Source: Burkholderia lata
GTDB taxonomy: Bacteria > Pseudomonadota > Gammaproteobacteria > Burkholderiales > Burkholderiaceae
DNA length: 64,000 nt
Assembly: GCF_000012945.1 (NCBI RefSeq)
Contig: NC_007511.1
Location: 1,240,001-1,304,000 of the forward strand
Direction of reading: 5' to 3'
Shown one piece after another: positions 46,104-54,574 of this stretch. The stretch's first letter is position 1; each line of letters opens with the position of its first letter. Made by a program: the position numbers and the translations under genes. Under the pieces are notes generated by a model. The model made no database searches and had not been told where the DNA came from. It worked only from the letters and a program-made list of their open reading frames with translations.

Positions 46104-47693
46104 TCAGGCCGCTTCGGCGGACGGGGAAGTCGAAGCGGAAGCGGCGGGCGCGGCGGCGGGCCGCGCGGTCGTGTCGTGTTGCGGCGCGCGATACGCGTGG
46201 TAGTCGGCGATCGAGAAGTGCGCGGTCGCCTGGCGGAAGCGCCACGTGAAGCCCGGCCACAGCGTCGTGTTCTTGCCGGTGCGCGGATCGAGGTACCAGC
46301 TCTTGCAGCCGCCCGTCGACCAGATCGCTTTCTTCAGCTTGCCTTGCAGGTCGCTGTTGAACTGCGCCTCGACGAGCGGGCGCACCTCAAGCGCATCCGC
46401 CCGTTCGCGACGCATCGCCTGCAGTGCGCCGAGGATGTACTCGATCTGCGACTCGATCATGAACACCATCGAGTTATGGCCGAGGCCCGTGTTCGGGCCG
46501 ACGATCATGAAGAAGTTCGGGTAGCCGGGCAGCGTCGAGCCGAGGTACGCGTGCGCGCCGTCGCGCCAGGCGTCGACGATGTCGAGCCCGCCGCGGCCGA
46601 TGATCGCGCCGCGCGGATACGGATCGGCCACCTGGAAGCCGGTGCCGTAGATCAGGCAGTCGACTTCATGGCGGCGGCCGTCGGTCGTCACGACCGCGTC
46701 GGCTTCGATGTGGTCGATGCCGGTCGTGATCACGTCGACGTTCTTGCGCGACAGCGCCGGGTAGTAGTCGTTCGAAATCAGCACGCGCTTGCAGCCGAGC
46801 GTGTAGTTCGGCGTGACGGTCTTGCGCAGCTCCGGATCGGGAATCTGCTTGCGGATGTGGCGCAGCGCGAGCTTCTGCACGTTCTTCATCAGCGACGGAT
46901 GGATCGCGAAGCCGAGCACGCGCGATTCGAGCATCCAGTAGATGCTGCTGCGCACGGCCTTCTGCGTGAACGGCAGCGTGCGGAACAGCCATTTCTCGAG
47001 CCCGGTCAGGTTGCGGTCGGGCTTCGGCATGATCCACGGCGGCGTTCGCTGGAACAGCGCGAGCTCCTTCACGCGCGGCGCGATCTGCGGCACGAACTGG
47101 ATCGCGCTCGCGCCGGTGCCGATCACCGCGACGCGCTTGCCTTCGAGCGAATAGTCGTGATCCCACTGCTGCGAGTGGAACGCGCGGCCCTTGAAGTTCT
47201 CGACGCCGGGAATCGACGGCAGCGCGGCGCGCGACAGTCCGCCCATCCCCGACACCAGCACGCGCGCGGACAGCCGTTTGCCGTTCGCGAACGTGAGGCG
47301 CCAGCGTTGCGCGGCCTCGTCGTACTCGGCGCGCTGCAGTTCGTGGTTCAGGCGCAGGTGCGCGCCGATCCCGAAGCGCTGCACGCAGTCTTCCAGATAG
47401 GCGCGGATCTCCGGCTGCGGCGCGAACATGCGCGTCCAGCGCGGGTTCGGCGCGAACGAGAACGAATAGACGTGCGATTGCACGTCGCATGCACACCCGG
47501 GGTAATGATTGTCGCGCCACGTGCCGCCGACCGACGCGGCCTTCTCGAGGACGACGAAGTCGGTCACGCCTGTTTGCCGCAGGCGGATCGCCATCCCGAG
47601 GCCGGCGAAGCCGGTGCCGATGATGGCGATGTCGATGGTTTCGTCCAGGCCGTCGTGGCCGGGCGGACCGAAAGGCAGCGTGCGAGCATTCAT
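46104..47693 (-). CDS. Baeyer-Villiger-type flavin monooxygenase
   Basis: The 529-residue protein has two dinucleotide motifs (GTGFAG about 26-31 and GTGASA about 192-197) and the Baeyer-Villiger fingerprint F-x-G-x3-H-x3-W-D at about 167-178 (FKGRAFHSQQWD). It inserts oxygen next to a ketone using FAD and NADPH. CGGAGAC ahead of ATG 47693 decides for this start over ATG 47717, which has no ribosome site. First gene of a four-gene operon. Confidence 0.92.
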   Translation of the reverse strand: MNARTLPFGPPGHDGLDETIDIAIIGTGFAGLGMAIRLRQTGVTDFVVLEKAASVGGTWRDNHYPGCACDVQSHVYSFSFAPNPRWTRMFAPQPEIRAYLEDCVQRFGIGAHLRLNHELQRAEYDEAAQRWRLTFANGKRLSARVLVSGMGGLSRAALPSIPGVENFKGRAFHSQQWDHDYSLEGKRVAVIGTGASAIQFVPQIAPRVKELALFQRTPPWIMPKPDRNLTGLEKWLFRTLPFTQKAVRSSIYWMLESRVLGFAIHPSLMKNVQKLALRHIRKQIPDPELRKTVTPNYTLGCKRVLISNDYYPALSRKNVDVITTGIDHIEADAVVTTDGRRHEVDCLIYGTGFQVADPYPRGAIIGRGGLDIVDAWRDGAHAYLGSTLPGYPNFFMIVGPNTGLGHNSMVFMIESQIEYILGALQAMRRERADALEVRPLVEAQFNSDLQGKLKKAIWSTGGCKSWYLDPRTGKNTTLWPGFTWRFRQATAHFSIADYHAYRAPQHDTTARPAAAPAASASTSPSAEAA

Positions 47694-47725
47694 CCGGGTG
47701 TCTCCGATTTGGCTCATTTTTGAAT

Positions 47726-47745
47726 GTTACATTGGTTGATGTAAC
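47726..47745. promoter_or_regulatory. operator at the BVMO operon start point
   Basis: GTTACAT (47726-47732) and ATGTAAC (47739-47745) form a perfect 7-6-7 inverted repeat that overlaps the edge of the -10 box and covers the predicted start point. The placement is that of a repressor, and the size suits TetR-family dimers. No regulator gene is adjacent. Confidence 0.6.
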
Positions 47746-47772
47746 GATAGTGGGTGAACCCGGAAACCGCAA
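47744..47772 (-). promoter_or_regulatory. sigma-70 promoter of the BVMO operon
   Basis: On the minus strand TTGCGG (complement of 47767-47772) and TATCGT (complement of 47744-47749) are 17 bases apart. The start point would fall near 47737, within the inverted repeat. Confidence 0.5.
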
Positions 47773-47939
47773 GAGGCTAGAAGCGGCGCTCTAAGGGCCG
47801 GAAGCCAGACGGGAAAAGGCTGAGCGGGGTTTGGAACGGGCCGGTTTCCGCATCGGGGGATGCGCGGAAAGGGCCGTCGGCAGGGCGAGAGAGGGAGCAG
47901 GCGAGACCGCCGGCGCGCGGCGGTCTGTTTGAAACAGTA

Positions 47940-48680
47940 TCAGGGACGGATCGATCGGGCGGCCGTCTCATGGAAAACCCCGGCCACGATCGTGACCTGT
48001 GCGAGCGCGTAGAGGCCCCAGATCAGGTAATCGATGCCCGGAAAGCCGCCGAGGAAGCGGCCGACGCCGATCAGCGTGTCGGAGCCGACGAAGATCAGGC
48101 TGCCGATGGCCACCAGCGGGCCGCGCGTGCGGGCCGCGAGTGCGAAGCTCGCCATCACGCACAGCACGAGCATGTAGACGGCGACCGGTGCCAGCAATTC
48201 GCCGAGGTGAGGGAAGAACGCCACGTAGAACGCGGGCGCGGCGATCCACAGCCCGACGAGCGCAACGATGCGCCAGCCGTGCTGCCGGGCGCGCCAGCGC
48301 ATGAAGATTGCGCAATAGCACACGTGCGTGAGCAGGAATGCGCCGAGGCCGAGGACGAACGACAGCGGCCAGTCGGGCAGCGCGAGCAGCACGTCGCCGA
48401 GCACGGCCGTCACGAGCGCCGCGCACAGCCACGCGCGTTCGCGCGGCGCGGCGCAGGTGCTGCCCGCCGCGAGCAGCAGGATCCCCATCGCGGCTTTCGC
48501 GGCGGCCTGGCCGGGATAGGGCGCGGCGGCGAGCGACAGCCCGTACAGCAGCGCGGCGATGACGGCGAGCGGCCAGAGCCGGCGGTAGGTGGCGGGAAGC
48601 GTGGCGATCAAGGCGGGTGTCTCCGGTTTGTTGTTGTCTGCGGTGGACGGCGCGCCGTCGAGGGCGCGGCTGTCGGCCAT
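47940..48680 (-). CDS. YhhN-family (lysoplasmalogenase-like) membrane protein
   Basis: The 246-residue protein has about eight membrane segments and the YhhN pattern (LGDVLLALPDWPLSFVLGLGAFLLTHVCYCAIF, LIFVGSDTLIGVGRF, LIWGLYALAQVTIV). Family members include lysoplasmalogenase, which splits vinyl-ether lysophospholipids; bacterial roles are unclear. A short hydrophilic head precedes the first segment. Confidence 0.88.
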   Translation of the reverse strand: MADSRALDGAPSTADNNKPETPALIATLPATYRRLWPLAVIAALLYGLSLAAAPYPGQAAAKAAMGILLLAAGSTCAAPRERAWLCAALVTAVLGDVLLALPDWPLSFVLGLGAFLLTHVCYCAIFMRWRARQHGWRIVALVGLWIAAPAFYVAFFPHLGELLAPVAVYMLVLCVMASFALAARTRGPLVAIGSLIFVGSDTLIGVGRFLGGFPGIDYLIWGLYALAQVTIVAGVFHETAARSIRP

Positions 48681-48761
48681 TATCCGGAAGAAAGGGTGCG
48701 GGAAAACCGGCGAATCCTTCTAGGAATCGGGGCCGGGGCCGGCGGCGGAAAGCTTCAGCAC

Positions 48762-48786
48762 GTTGCCCCGGTTGAACCGGGGCAAC
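48762..48786. promoter_or_regulatory. perfect 25-base inverted repeat upstream of the agmatinase gene
   Basis: GTTGCCCCGGTT (48762-48773) and AACCGGGGCAAC (48775-48786) are exact complements around a single G. No T-run lies on either side, so it is not a terminator, and the flanking genes are divergent. A TATGAT (48805-48810) follows 18 bases later. It is most likely a repressor or activator site for the agmatinase gene. Confidence 0.55.
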
Positions 48787-48976
48787 GACTTCAATTCGGC
48801 TTGCTATGATCGCCGCGGTATTGCCGTTGTCGAGGTGGTTGTTGCTGTCGTTGTTCCGCCCGGCCGCGCGACTGGATGCGCAAGCCGGTGCGTGCCCGAT
48901 GAATCCATGCCGTGCCCGGCCCGTGCGCTGATGCGAAGCGGGGCGGGCTGGCCTCCCCACGAAAACAGGTCCGACC

Positions 48977-49945
48977 ATGACCGAACTTCTCCACGGCGAC
49001 GGCGCGATCCGTCGCACGACGCCGTACGGCTCGTCGATCGAAAACACCTATGCGGGCGTGCTGTCGTTCATGCGGCGCAACTATTCGCGGGAGCTCGACG
49101 GCGTCGACGTCGCGATCTCCGGCGTGCCGCTCGACCTCGCGACGACCTACCGCTCCGGCGCGCGGCTCGGGCCGGCTGCGATCCGCGCGGCGAGCGTGCA
49201 ACTCGCGGAGCTTCATCCGTATCCGTGGGGTTTCAATCCGTTCGACGATCTCGCGGCCGTCGACTACGGCGACTGCTGGTTCGACGCGCACAACCCGCTG
49301 TCGATCAAGCCCGCGATCGTCGAGCATGCGCGCACGATCCTCGGCTCCGGTGCGAAGATGCTGACGCTCGGCGGCGACCACTACATCACGTATCCGCTGC
49401 TGGTCGCGCATGCGGAGCGCTACGGCAAGCCGCTGTCGCTGATCCATTTCGACGCGCACTGCGACACGTGGGCCGACGACGATCCGGACAGCCTCAATCA
49501 CGGGACGATGTTTTACAAGGCCGTGAAGGAAGGGCTGATCGATCCGGCGACGTCGGTGCAGGTCGGGATTCGCACGTGGAACGACGACTTTCTCGGGATC
49601 GAGCGGCTTGATGCGGCGTGGGTGCATGACCATGGCGCGCGCGCGGCGGTCGAGCGGATCGTCGATATCGTGGGCGCGCGGCCCACGTACCTGACTTTCG
49701 ATATCGACTGCCTCGATCCGGCGTTCGCGCCTGGCACCGGCACACCGGTCGCGGGCGGGCTGTCGTCGGCGCAGGCGCTCGCGATCGTGCGCGCGCTCGG
49801 CGCGGTGAACCTGGTCGGCGCGGATGTGGTCGAGGTTGCGCCCGCGTACGACCACGCGGACATCACGGCGATCGCGGCCGCGCATGTTGCGTGTGATCTG
49901 CTGTGTCTGTGGCGGCAGAAGAAGGTGGCGGGGGCGCTGAAGTAA
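48977..49945 (+). CDS. speB: agmatinase / ureohydrolase
   Basis: The 322-residue enzyme has all ureohydrolase metal motifs: GGDHYITYP, HFDAHCDTW and DIDCLDPAFAPGTGTP, plus VEVAPAYDHADIT. These bind two Mn ions. It most likely hydrolyses agmatine to putrescine and urea; related enzymes acting on guanidinobutyrate or guanidinopropionate have the same motifs, so the substrate is not fixed. The released urea may be of interest given the urea transporter 6 kb away. Confidence 0.88.
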   Translation: MTELLHGDGAIRRTTPYGSSIENTYAGVLSFMRRNYSRELDGVDVAISGVPLDLATTYRSGARLGPAAIRAASVQLAELHPYPWGFNPFDDLAAVDYGDCWFDAHNPLSIKPAIVEHARTILGSGAKMLTLGGDHYITYPLLVAHAERYGKPLSLIHFDAHCDTWADDDPDSLNHGTMFYKAVKEGLIDPATSVQVGIRTWNDDFLGIERLDAAWVHDHGARAAVERIVDIVGARPTYLTFDIDCLDPAFAPGTGTPVAGGLSSAQALAIVRALGAVNLVGADVVEVAPAYDHADITAIAAAHVACDLLCLWRQKKVAGALK

Positions 49946-50185
49946 GTCAGCATGCCCGAGGATGTGCGCATCGCCGGTGCGGTGCGCGCGTCGCCGGATC
50001 GGCGCGCGGTGTGCGGTTTGCATTCCGTGGAACCGGCGAAAAGTCTTCGCGGATTTCCGTGGAGGGACTTTGCCGACCCGTTGACGACATCCGCGAAATG
50101 TCAGCGGGTGGCTGCTTTCGTCCACCAACGAGGCGTTGGCATGTCACCGATGATGTGCGCCGACGTCATCACATCAAGCGACAAG

Positions 50186-51475
50186 CTATCGATTCCTGAA
50201 AAAAGCGGCAAGCATGTCGTCTTTCGGCGCTGCGGCTTGCGTTGTTTGCTGCTTTCCCGATCGTCCGCGGGATCGTGCATGATCCGCCCCGGCGCCATCT
50301 GGCCAGGTCCCCGTATAAACCGCGCGCGGCCTGATGAGATCGGATTGCTCGCGCTGCTCCAGCCCATGCGCGATCCAGCCGATCGAGCGGCCAAGCGCGA
50401 ACAGCCCGAAAGCGGCACCGACGGGAAGCCGCAAATGTCGGCGCAGTGCCACCAGCGCGAGATCCAGCGAGGGTTTCTGGCCGACGAGCGCGCTCCCTGC
50501 ATCGATCATCCTTTTCCATTGGGGATGACGCGGCAGGATCCGCGACAGCAGATACGTCGCGCGCACGTCGCCGTCGGGATAGAGCGCATGTCCGAAGCCC
50601 GGCAAGCCGTCTCCCCGGGCGAGGCGCTCGCCCATTTTCTGCTCGACATCCTTATTGCCCAGTTCGTCCCACAGCGCTTCACCACGCGCGGTGGCGGCGC
50701 CGTGACGCTCGCCCGACAAGCCGGCCAGGCCACCGACCACGACGGCCCGCAAGCTCGCGTTCGTCGACGCGATGCATCGCCCCGTGAAGCTCGACGCGTT
50801 CAGTTCGTGATCCGCGCACAGCACGAGCGCCATCCTGATCAGCTCGGCGCCCGCAGGCCCGACGCCCCATGCCCGTGCGCATTGCTCGTGGATGGGTGCG
50901 GTATCGATCCGGGTGCGCAGCAGGCACGCCGCCAGGATCCGCACGAGATCGCCGCAGCCCTGTGCGTGGCGATCGGCCGACTGATGCCAGATTGCCGTTG
51001 GCGCGTCCTCGCTTGCGACGGTGAAGAGCGGCAGCAACGCCTGCTCGGCGCGTTGATTGTCGTAGTGCCTGAAAAGCGTTCGCAGTACTGAGGGCGTCGT
51101 GGGGACGCGGCGGCCGAAAGCAGTCTGCTCGTCGCATCGCCACAGCAGCGCCGCGACATCCTCGAGACTCGCGCGGGTAGCGAGCTCGAGTGCATCCACA
51201 CCGCGATAGAAGAGCCGGCCGCCGTCGATCAACGTGATGCTCGATTCGAGCACGGGCGAGCCCCAGTTCAGCGCGGCCTTTGCCACTTCCTTCGGCTTGT
51301 GGCCGCGTGCACGTTGATCGGCGAGGCGGTCGACGTCGGCCGCGAGGTAGCGGCTTTCACGGTGGCTGCTGCCCGGTTCCGCGCGAAGCAGGCCGCGGCT
51401 GACGTACGCATAGAGGGTTTGCCGCGAGACACCGAGCCGTGCCGCGGCTTCGGTCGAATTCAGGTAGTTCGACAT
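50186..51475 (-). CDS. citrate synthase-like protein with N-terminal MerR/excisionase-type HTH
   Basis: The 429-residue protein starts with a helix-turn-helix (MSNYLNSTEAAARLGVSRQTLYAYVSRGLL, about 1-55) that looks like MerR/excisionase domains. It continues as a citrate synthase fold: ASTNASLRAVVVGGLAGLSGERHGAA and LPGFGHALYPDGDVRA keep the active-site His residues. It may be a metabolic sensor that binds DNA, or a 2-methylcitrate-type synthase. It is divergent from a CoA-transferase gene. Start 51475 fits the HTH; a longer reading to 51580 has no homology. Confidence 0.85.
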   Translation of the reverse strand: MSNYLNSTEAAARLGVSRQTLYAYVSRGLLRAEPGSSHRESRYLAADVDRLADQRARGHKPKEVAKAALNWGSPVLESSITLIDGGRLFYRGVDALELATRASLEDVAALLWRCDEQTAFGRRVPTTPSVLRTLFRHYDNQRAEQALLPLFTVASEDAPTAIWHQSADRHAQGCGDLVRILAACLLRTRIDTAPIHEQCARAWGVGPAGAELIRMALVLCADHELNASSFTGRCIASTNASLRAVVVGGLAGLSGERHGAATARGEALWDELGNKDVEQKMGERLARGDGLPGFGHALYPDGDVRATYLLSRILPRHPQWKRMIDAGSALVGQKPSLDLALVALRRHLRLPVGAAFGLFALGRSIGWIAHGLEQREQSDLIRPRAVYTGTWPDGAGADHARSRGRSGKQQTTQAAAPKDDMLAAFFRNR

Positions 51476-51501
51476 CGTGCGCAGGGGGAATCGTTCGACA
51501 G

Positions 51502-51520
51502 GTTGATCAGGATAATCAAC
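51502..51520. promoter_or_regulatory. inverted repeat between divergent HTH-citrate synthase and CoA-transferase genes
   Basis: GTTGAT (51502-51507) and ATCAAC (51515-51520) form a 6-7-6 inverted repeat in the 103-base divergent spacer. A TTGACA follows at 51522-51527 on the plus strand, without a clear -10. It could bind the adjacent HTH protein. Confidence 0.4.
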
Positions 51521-51578
51521 GTTGACAGCAAATGCGAGCGAGACGATCTTTGCTTCACTTAATTCATGCGAGGCGAAC

Positions 51579-53012
51579 ATGCGTGTCGATCAAATGTCGA
51601 GGGAACGGGCCGTGGCCGATGAGGATCGGGTGTCGCGTCATCTGCGGACGTTCTGGCTGGCGGCGGGCGGGGCACCGGCTTTTCTCGAGTCGTGCAGCTT
51701 CAGTGGCGCGGGAGAACTTGTCTCCGCGTTTCGCGTAACCGATCTGGCCACGGCGGCGATCGGCGCGGCCGGGACGTCCGTTGCCGAATTGCTGCATGCG
51801 TCGACCGGAACGTTGCCGGCGGTTCGGGTCGACCGGCGCATGGCGTCGCTGTGGTTCGGCACATCGCTGCGTCCGCAGGGCTGGATGATGCCGCCTCAAT
51901 GGGATCCGGTGGCCGGCAACTATCGGGCGCGCGACCGGTGGATCCGGTTGCACACCAATGCGCCGCATCATCGGCTGGCCGCGTTGTCGGTGCTCGACTG
52001 TGCCGGCGATGCGCAGTCGGTCGCGCAAGCGGTGAATCGCTGGGATGCCGATGCGCTCGAACACGCGATCGTCGAGCGCGGCGGTTGTGCGGCGGCGATG
52101 TACTCGGCGCGGGAGTGGGCCGAGCATCCGCAGGGCAAGGCGGTCGCAACCGAACCGTTGCTGCATGTTCATGCCGCGACCGATGCCGTCGCGCATGATT
52201 GGCGGCCTTCGAAAGACAGGCCGTTGCGCGGCATCCGCGTGCTCGACCTGACGCGCATTCTCGCAGGCCCCGTGGCGACACGGTTTCTGGCGGGCCTGGG
52301 CGCCGACGTGCTGCGCATCGATCCGTACGGCTGGGAAGAACCGGGCACGGTGCCCGAAGTCGTCCTCGGCAAGCGGTGTGCGCGGCTGAACCTGAAGGAT
52401 GCCGCGGATCTCGATACGCTCAAGCAGTTGCTCGCCGGCGCGGATATCGTCGTGCACGGTTATCGGGCCGATGCGCTGGCGCGCCTCGGACTCGATGCTG
52501 CGCATCGGCGCGAACTGAATCCTGCGCTCATCGACGTGTCGCTCGACGCTTATGGCTGGAGCGGTGAATGGCGCTGCCGGCGCGGCTTCGACAGCCTCAT
52601 TCAAACGAGCACGGGAATCGCCGAGGCGGGCATGCGCGTGATGGGCCGCGATGAACCGGTGAACCTGCCCGTTCAGGCCATCGACCATGCGACGGGTTAC
52701 CTGATGGCGACGGCCGCCATCCGCGGGCTGACGACGCGAATGAAACTGGGCGTCGGTACCGAGGTTCGCGCGTCGCTGGCGCGTACGGCGGCCGATTTGC
52801 AGTTGCGGTCGGAGCCCGTTAGCGAGGTGGTCGAACTGGTCGCCGACGGTCAACGTGATCGCGCGGAACACGTCGAACCGACGTCGTGGGGGCCGGCATC
52901 CCGGCTCCTTCCGCCAGTGCGGATCGATGATGCGCCGCTCCGATGGTTTTATCCGGCGCGTGCGCTGGGTGCGTATGAACCCGAGTGGTTGTCTTCGAAC
53001 GGCGATCTCTGA
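51579..53012 (+). CDS. family III (CaiB/BaiF) CoA-transferase with unusual domain order
   Basis: The 477-residue protein has the family III N-terminal signature (LRGIRVLDLTRILAGPVATRFLAGLGADVLRID, then LNLKDAADLDTLKQLLAGADIVVHGY) only from about residue 215. The first ~200 residues resemble the usual C-terminal half (NYRARDRWIRLHTN, VNRWDADALEHAIVERGGCAAAMYSAREWAEHPQ). The halves thus appear swapped. It should move CoA between carboxylic acids. GAGG ahead of ATG 51579 supports the start. Confidence 0.82.
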   Translation: MRVDQMSRERAVADEDRVSRHLRTFWLAAGGAPAFLESCSFSGAGELVSAFRVTDLATAAIGAAGTSVAELLHASTGTLPAVRVDRRMASLWFGTSLRPQGWMMPPQWDPVAGNYRARDRWIRLHTNAPHHRLAALSVLDCAGDAQSVAQAVNRWDADALEHAIVERGGCAAAMYSAREWAEHPQGKAVATEPLLHVHAATDAVAHDWRPSKDRPLRGIRVLDLTRILAGPVATRFLAGLGADVLRIDPYGWEEPGTVPEVVLGKRCARLNLKDAADLDTLKQLLAGADIVVHGYRADALARLGLDAAHRRELNPALIDVSLDAYGWSGEWRCRRGFDSLIQTSTGIAEAGMRVMGRDEPVNLPVQAIDHATGYLMATAAIRGLTTRMKLGVGTEVRASLARTAADLQLRSEPVSEVVELVADGQRDRAEHVEPTSWGPASRLLPPVRIDDAPLRWFYPARALGAYEPEWLSSNGDL

Positions 53013-53358
53013 GGCGGTGCGATGAATCGGCTGGCGTGTCGGCGCGTGGTAGCGGGACGTGAATCGACCCGGCTACCGCGACGCATTTCGCTCAGCGCGA
53101 TGCGCAGGTGTCGTCGTCATCGGACAGTGCGCGAACTTGCTGGAACACGCGGCCGAAGTGATCGGCGGCGTGTTTCCCGATGCGCCCCCGCCGCGCGCTG
53201 GCTACCGACCAGGGCTTGCCTGATTGGATGAGAGCGGTTCGAGACCCTCGACATCGCGGTCAACGGGGCCGGCGGAGAGGGGGGGCTAGTGAAGCAAGCA
53301 GGCCGGTGCAGGCCGCCGGCGCGTTGTGTGTTGCTGGATCGAGGGCCGGGCGCTGCCT
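53013..53358. other. spacer with a possible SDR gene remnant
   Basis: No intact gene is present. A stretch at 53238-53285 reads FETLDIAVNGAGGEG in one frame, similar to the FGRLDIAVNNAG block of short-chain dehydrogenases, but a stop lies nine bases upstream and nothing else of an SDR is preserved. It may be a decayed fragment or chance. Confidence 0.25.
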
Positions 53359-53583
53359 TTAGCCGCGCGTGTCGACCCAGTTGCGTGCCCAGCGGGCCGA
53401 ATGCTGCAACGCCTGCTCCTCGCTCGTGAAGTAGTCGAGCGAATAGAACTGGTAGCGGCCTTCGGTGCGTGGGCTACCGGCGCGTTCGAGCAGCAGGTTG
53501 GATGAAAAACTTCCGTCGGGCAAACGATGCGCCGAGGGTTGAACGGCATAGCCGTTGTACTGTTGAATTTGGTTGTTCTGCAT
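53359..53583 (-). CDS. small hypothetical protein downstream of cspA
   Basis: The 74-residue product starts MQNNQIQQYNGYAVQPSAHR and is rich in Gln, Asn and aromatic residues; the second half (QFYSLDYFTSEEQALQHSARWARNWVDTRG) looks like a compact helix-strand domain. The AT-rich leader lacks a ribosome site. Following cspA on the same strand, it may belong to the same cold-response unit. I do not recognise the family. Confidence 0.6.
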   Translation of the reverse strand: MQNNQIQQYNGYAVQPSAHRLPDGSFSSNLLLERAGSPRTEGRYQFYSLDYFTSEEQALQHSARWARNWVDTRG

Positions 53584-53860
53584 TTTAATTTTAATAATGT
53601 TCGAGTGCGCGCGTGCCGTGCCAAGTGTGCACGGGTGCGCCGATTCAAAGCCATTGCGGGCTGAATCTGAAGCAGTCGTAAAGCGAAAAAGGGCTTGGCA
53701 GCCAGAGGGGGAATGAAGTGCAACGAGGCGTGTGGCGCTCGGCGAGCTGCTGGATGAACCGATGCAGCTAAGAGCAATCGCGCCAACTTTGGGAGACCAA
53801 TCTCCGCGAGGATGTCGCTGCAACCCGGCGTCCGTTACGGGAGGCCGGGTCCTTCAAACT

Positions 53861-54064
53861 TTACAGCGGCTTGATGTTAGCCGCTTGCAGACCCTTCGGG
53901 CCTTGCTTCGTTTCGAAGCTCACCTTCTGATTTTCAGCCAGCGTCTTGAAGCCGTCGGCGCGAATTTCCGAGAAGTGAGCAAACAGATCGTCGCCGCCGT
54001 TGTCGGGCGTGATGAAGCCAAAGCCTTTGCTGTCGTTGAACCACTTGACGATACCGGTATCCAT
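53861..54064 (-). CDS. cspA: cold-shock protein
   Basis: The 67-residue protein is a complete cold-shock domain: [19 protein letters not shown] with RNP1 (KGFGFI), LFAHFSEI as RNP2 and [12 protein letters not shown] at the end. It binds single-stranded nucleic acid as an RNA chaperone. AAGGAA precedes ATG 54064. The AT-rich leader upstream (54065-54180) is long enough for the structured 5' UTR common in csp genes. Symbol used for the family; paralogues exist in Burkholderia. Confidence 0.93.
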   Translation of the reverse strand: MDTGIVKWFNDSKGFGFITPDNGGDDLFAHFSEIRADGFKTLAENQKVSFETKQGPKGLQAANIKPL

Positions 54065-54512
54065 GAAGATTCCTTGAGAAAAAATATACGAAGATTTGCT
54101 CTGTTAAAAGAGCGCGTGAAGCATCAAGGAGGGAGTGGACAACGAATACCGCTGAGGAGCGATCAATTGATGAACAGCAATCGGACTTCTTGAACTTCGG
54201 ACGATACACTAACCGCTGGGCGGTGGTGACGTCAATCGTTAACTTGTAACTGTTTCCCCTGACGGTCCGTTTTGCGGATGAGGCGATGTGGCCCCGGCTG
54301 GCTGCGCGCGCCACCCGGCATGACGTCCAGGTCGGGGAGGGCCTGATGTGATCGATGGCCCTGAACGACCCGAAGAGGCCTTTCGGACCACGGGTCATCT
54401 TGCGACGGGGGAATCGCTTCGCGGTCGTCCACGATCGGCACGAAAGCGAGACCCGCACTCTAGCCGAACGCCGACACTTCGTCTCGCGTTTCCGGAAGCA
54501 CCCGGCAAGAAC
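54065..54512. other. cspA leader and spacer
   Basis: The region holds the AT-rich cspA leader (about 54065-54180) and a GC-rich spacer up to the binding-protein terminator. On the minus strand a TTGACG (complement of 54233-54238) may be the cspA -35, but its spacing to a -10 is not convincing. No gene is supported. Confidence 0.4.
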
Positions 54513-54550
54513 AAAAAAGGCCGACGAGTCATGCGCCCGTCGGCCTTTTT
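54513..54550. terminator. bidirectional-looking terminator after the SsuA-like gene
   Basis: GGCCGACG (54519-54526) pairs with CGTCGGCC (54538-54545); six A precede and five T follow the stem. It lies 25 bases past the stop of the minus-strand binding-protein gene and would act for it; the plus direction is also possible. Confidence 0.8.
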
Positions 54551-54574
54551 GACCAGTTGCGCGCTGCGTTTCCG

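Noticed and set aside
48762..48810. A riboswitch (for example guanidine-type) before agmatinase
   Set aside because: Only one simple perfect hairpin is seen, located at or upstream of the -10 box, with none of the conserved loop motifs of known guanidine riboswitches.
48681..48976. A leader peptide or extra gene before agmatinase
   Set aside because: No frame with a ribosome site and sensible composition was found.
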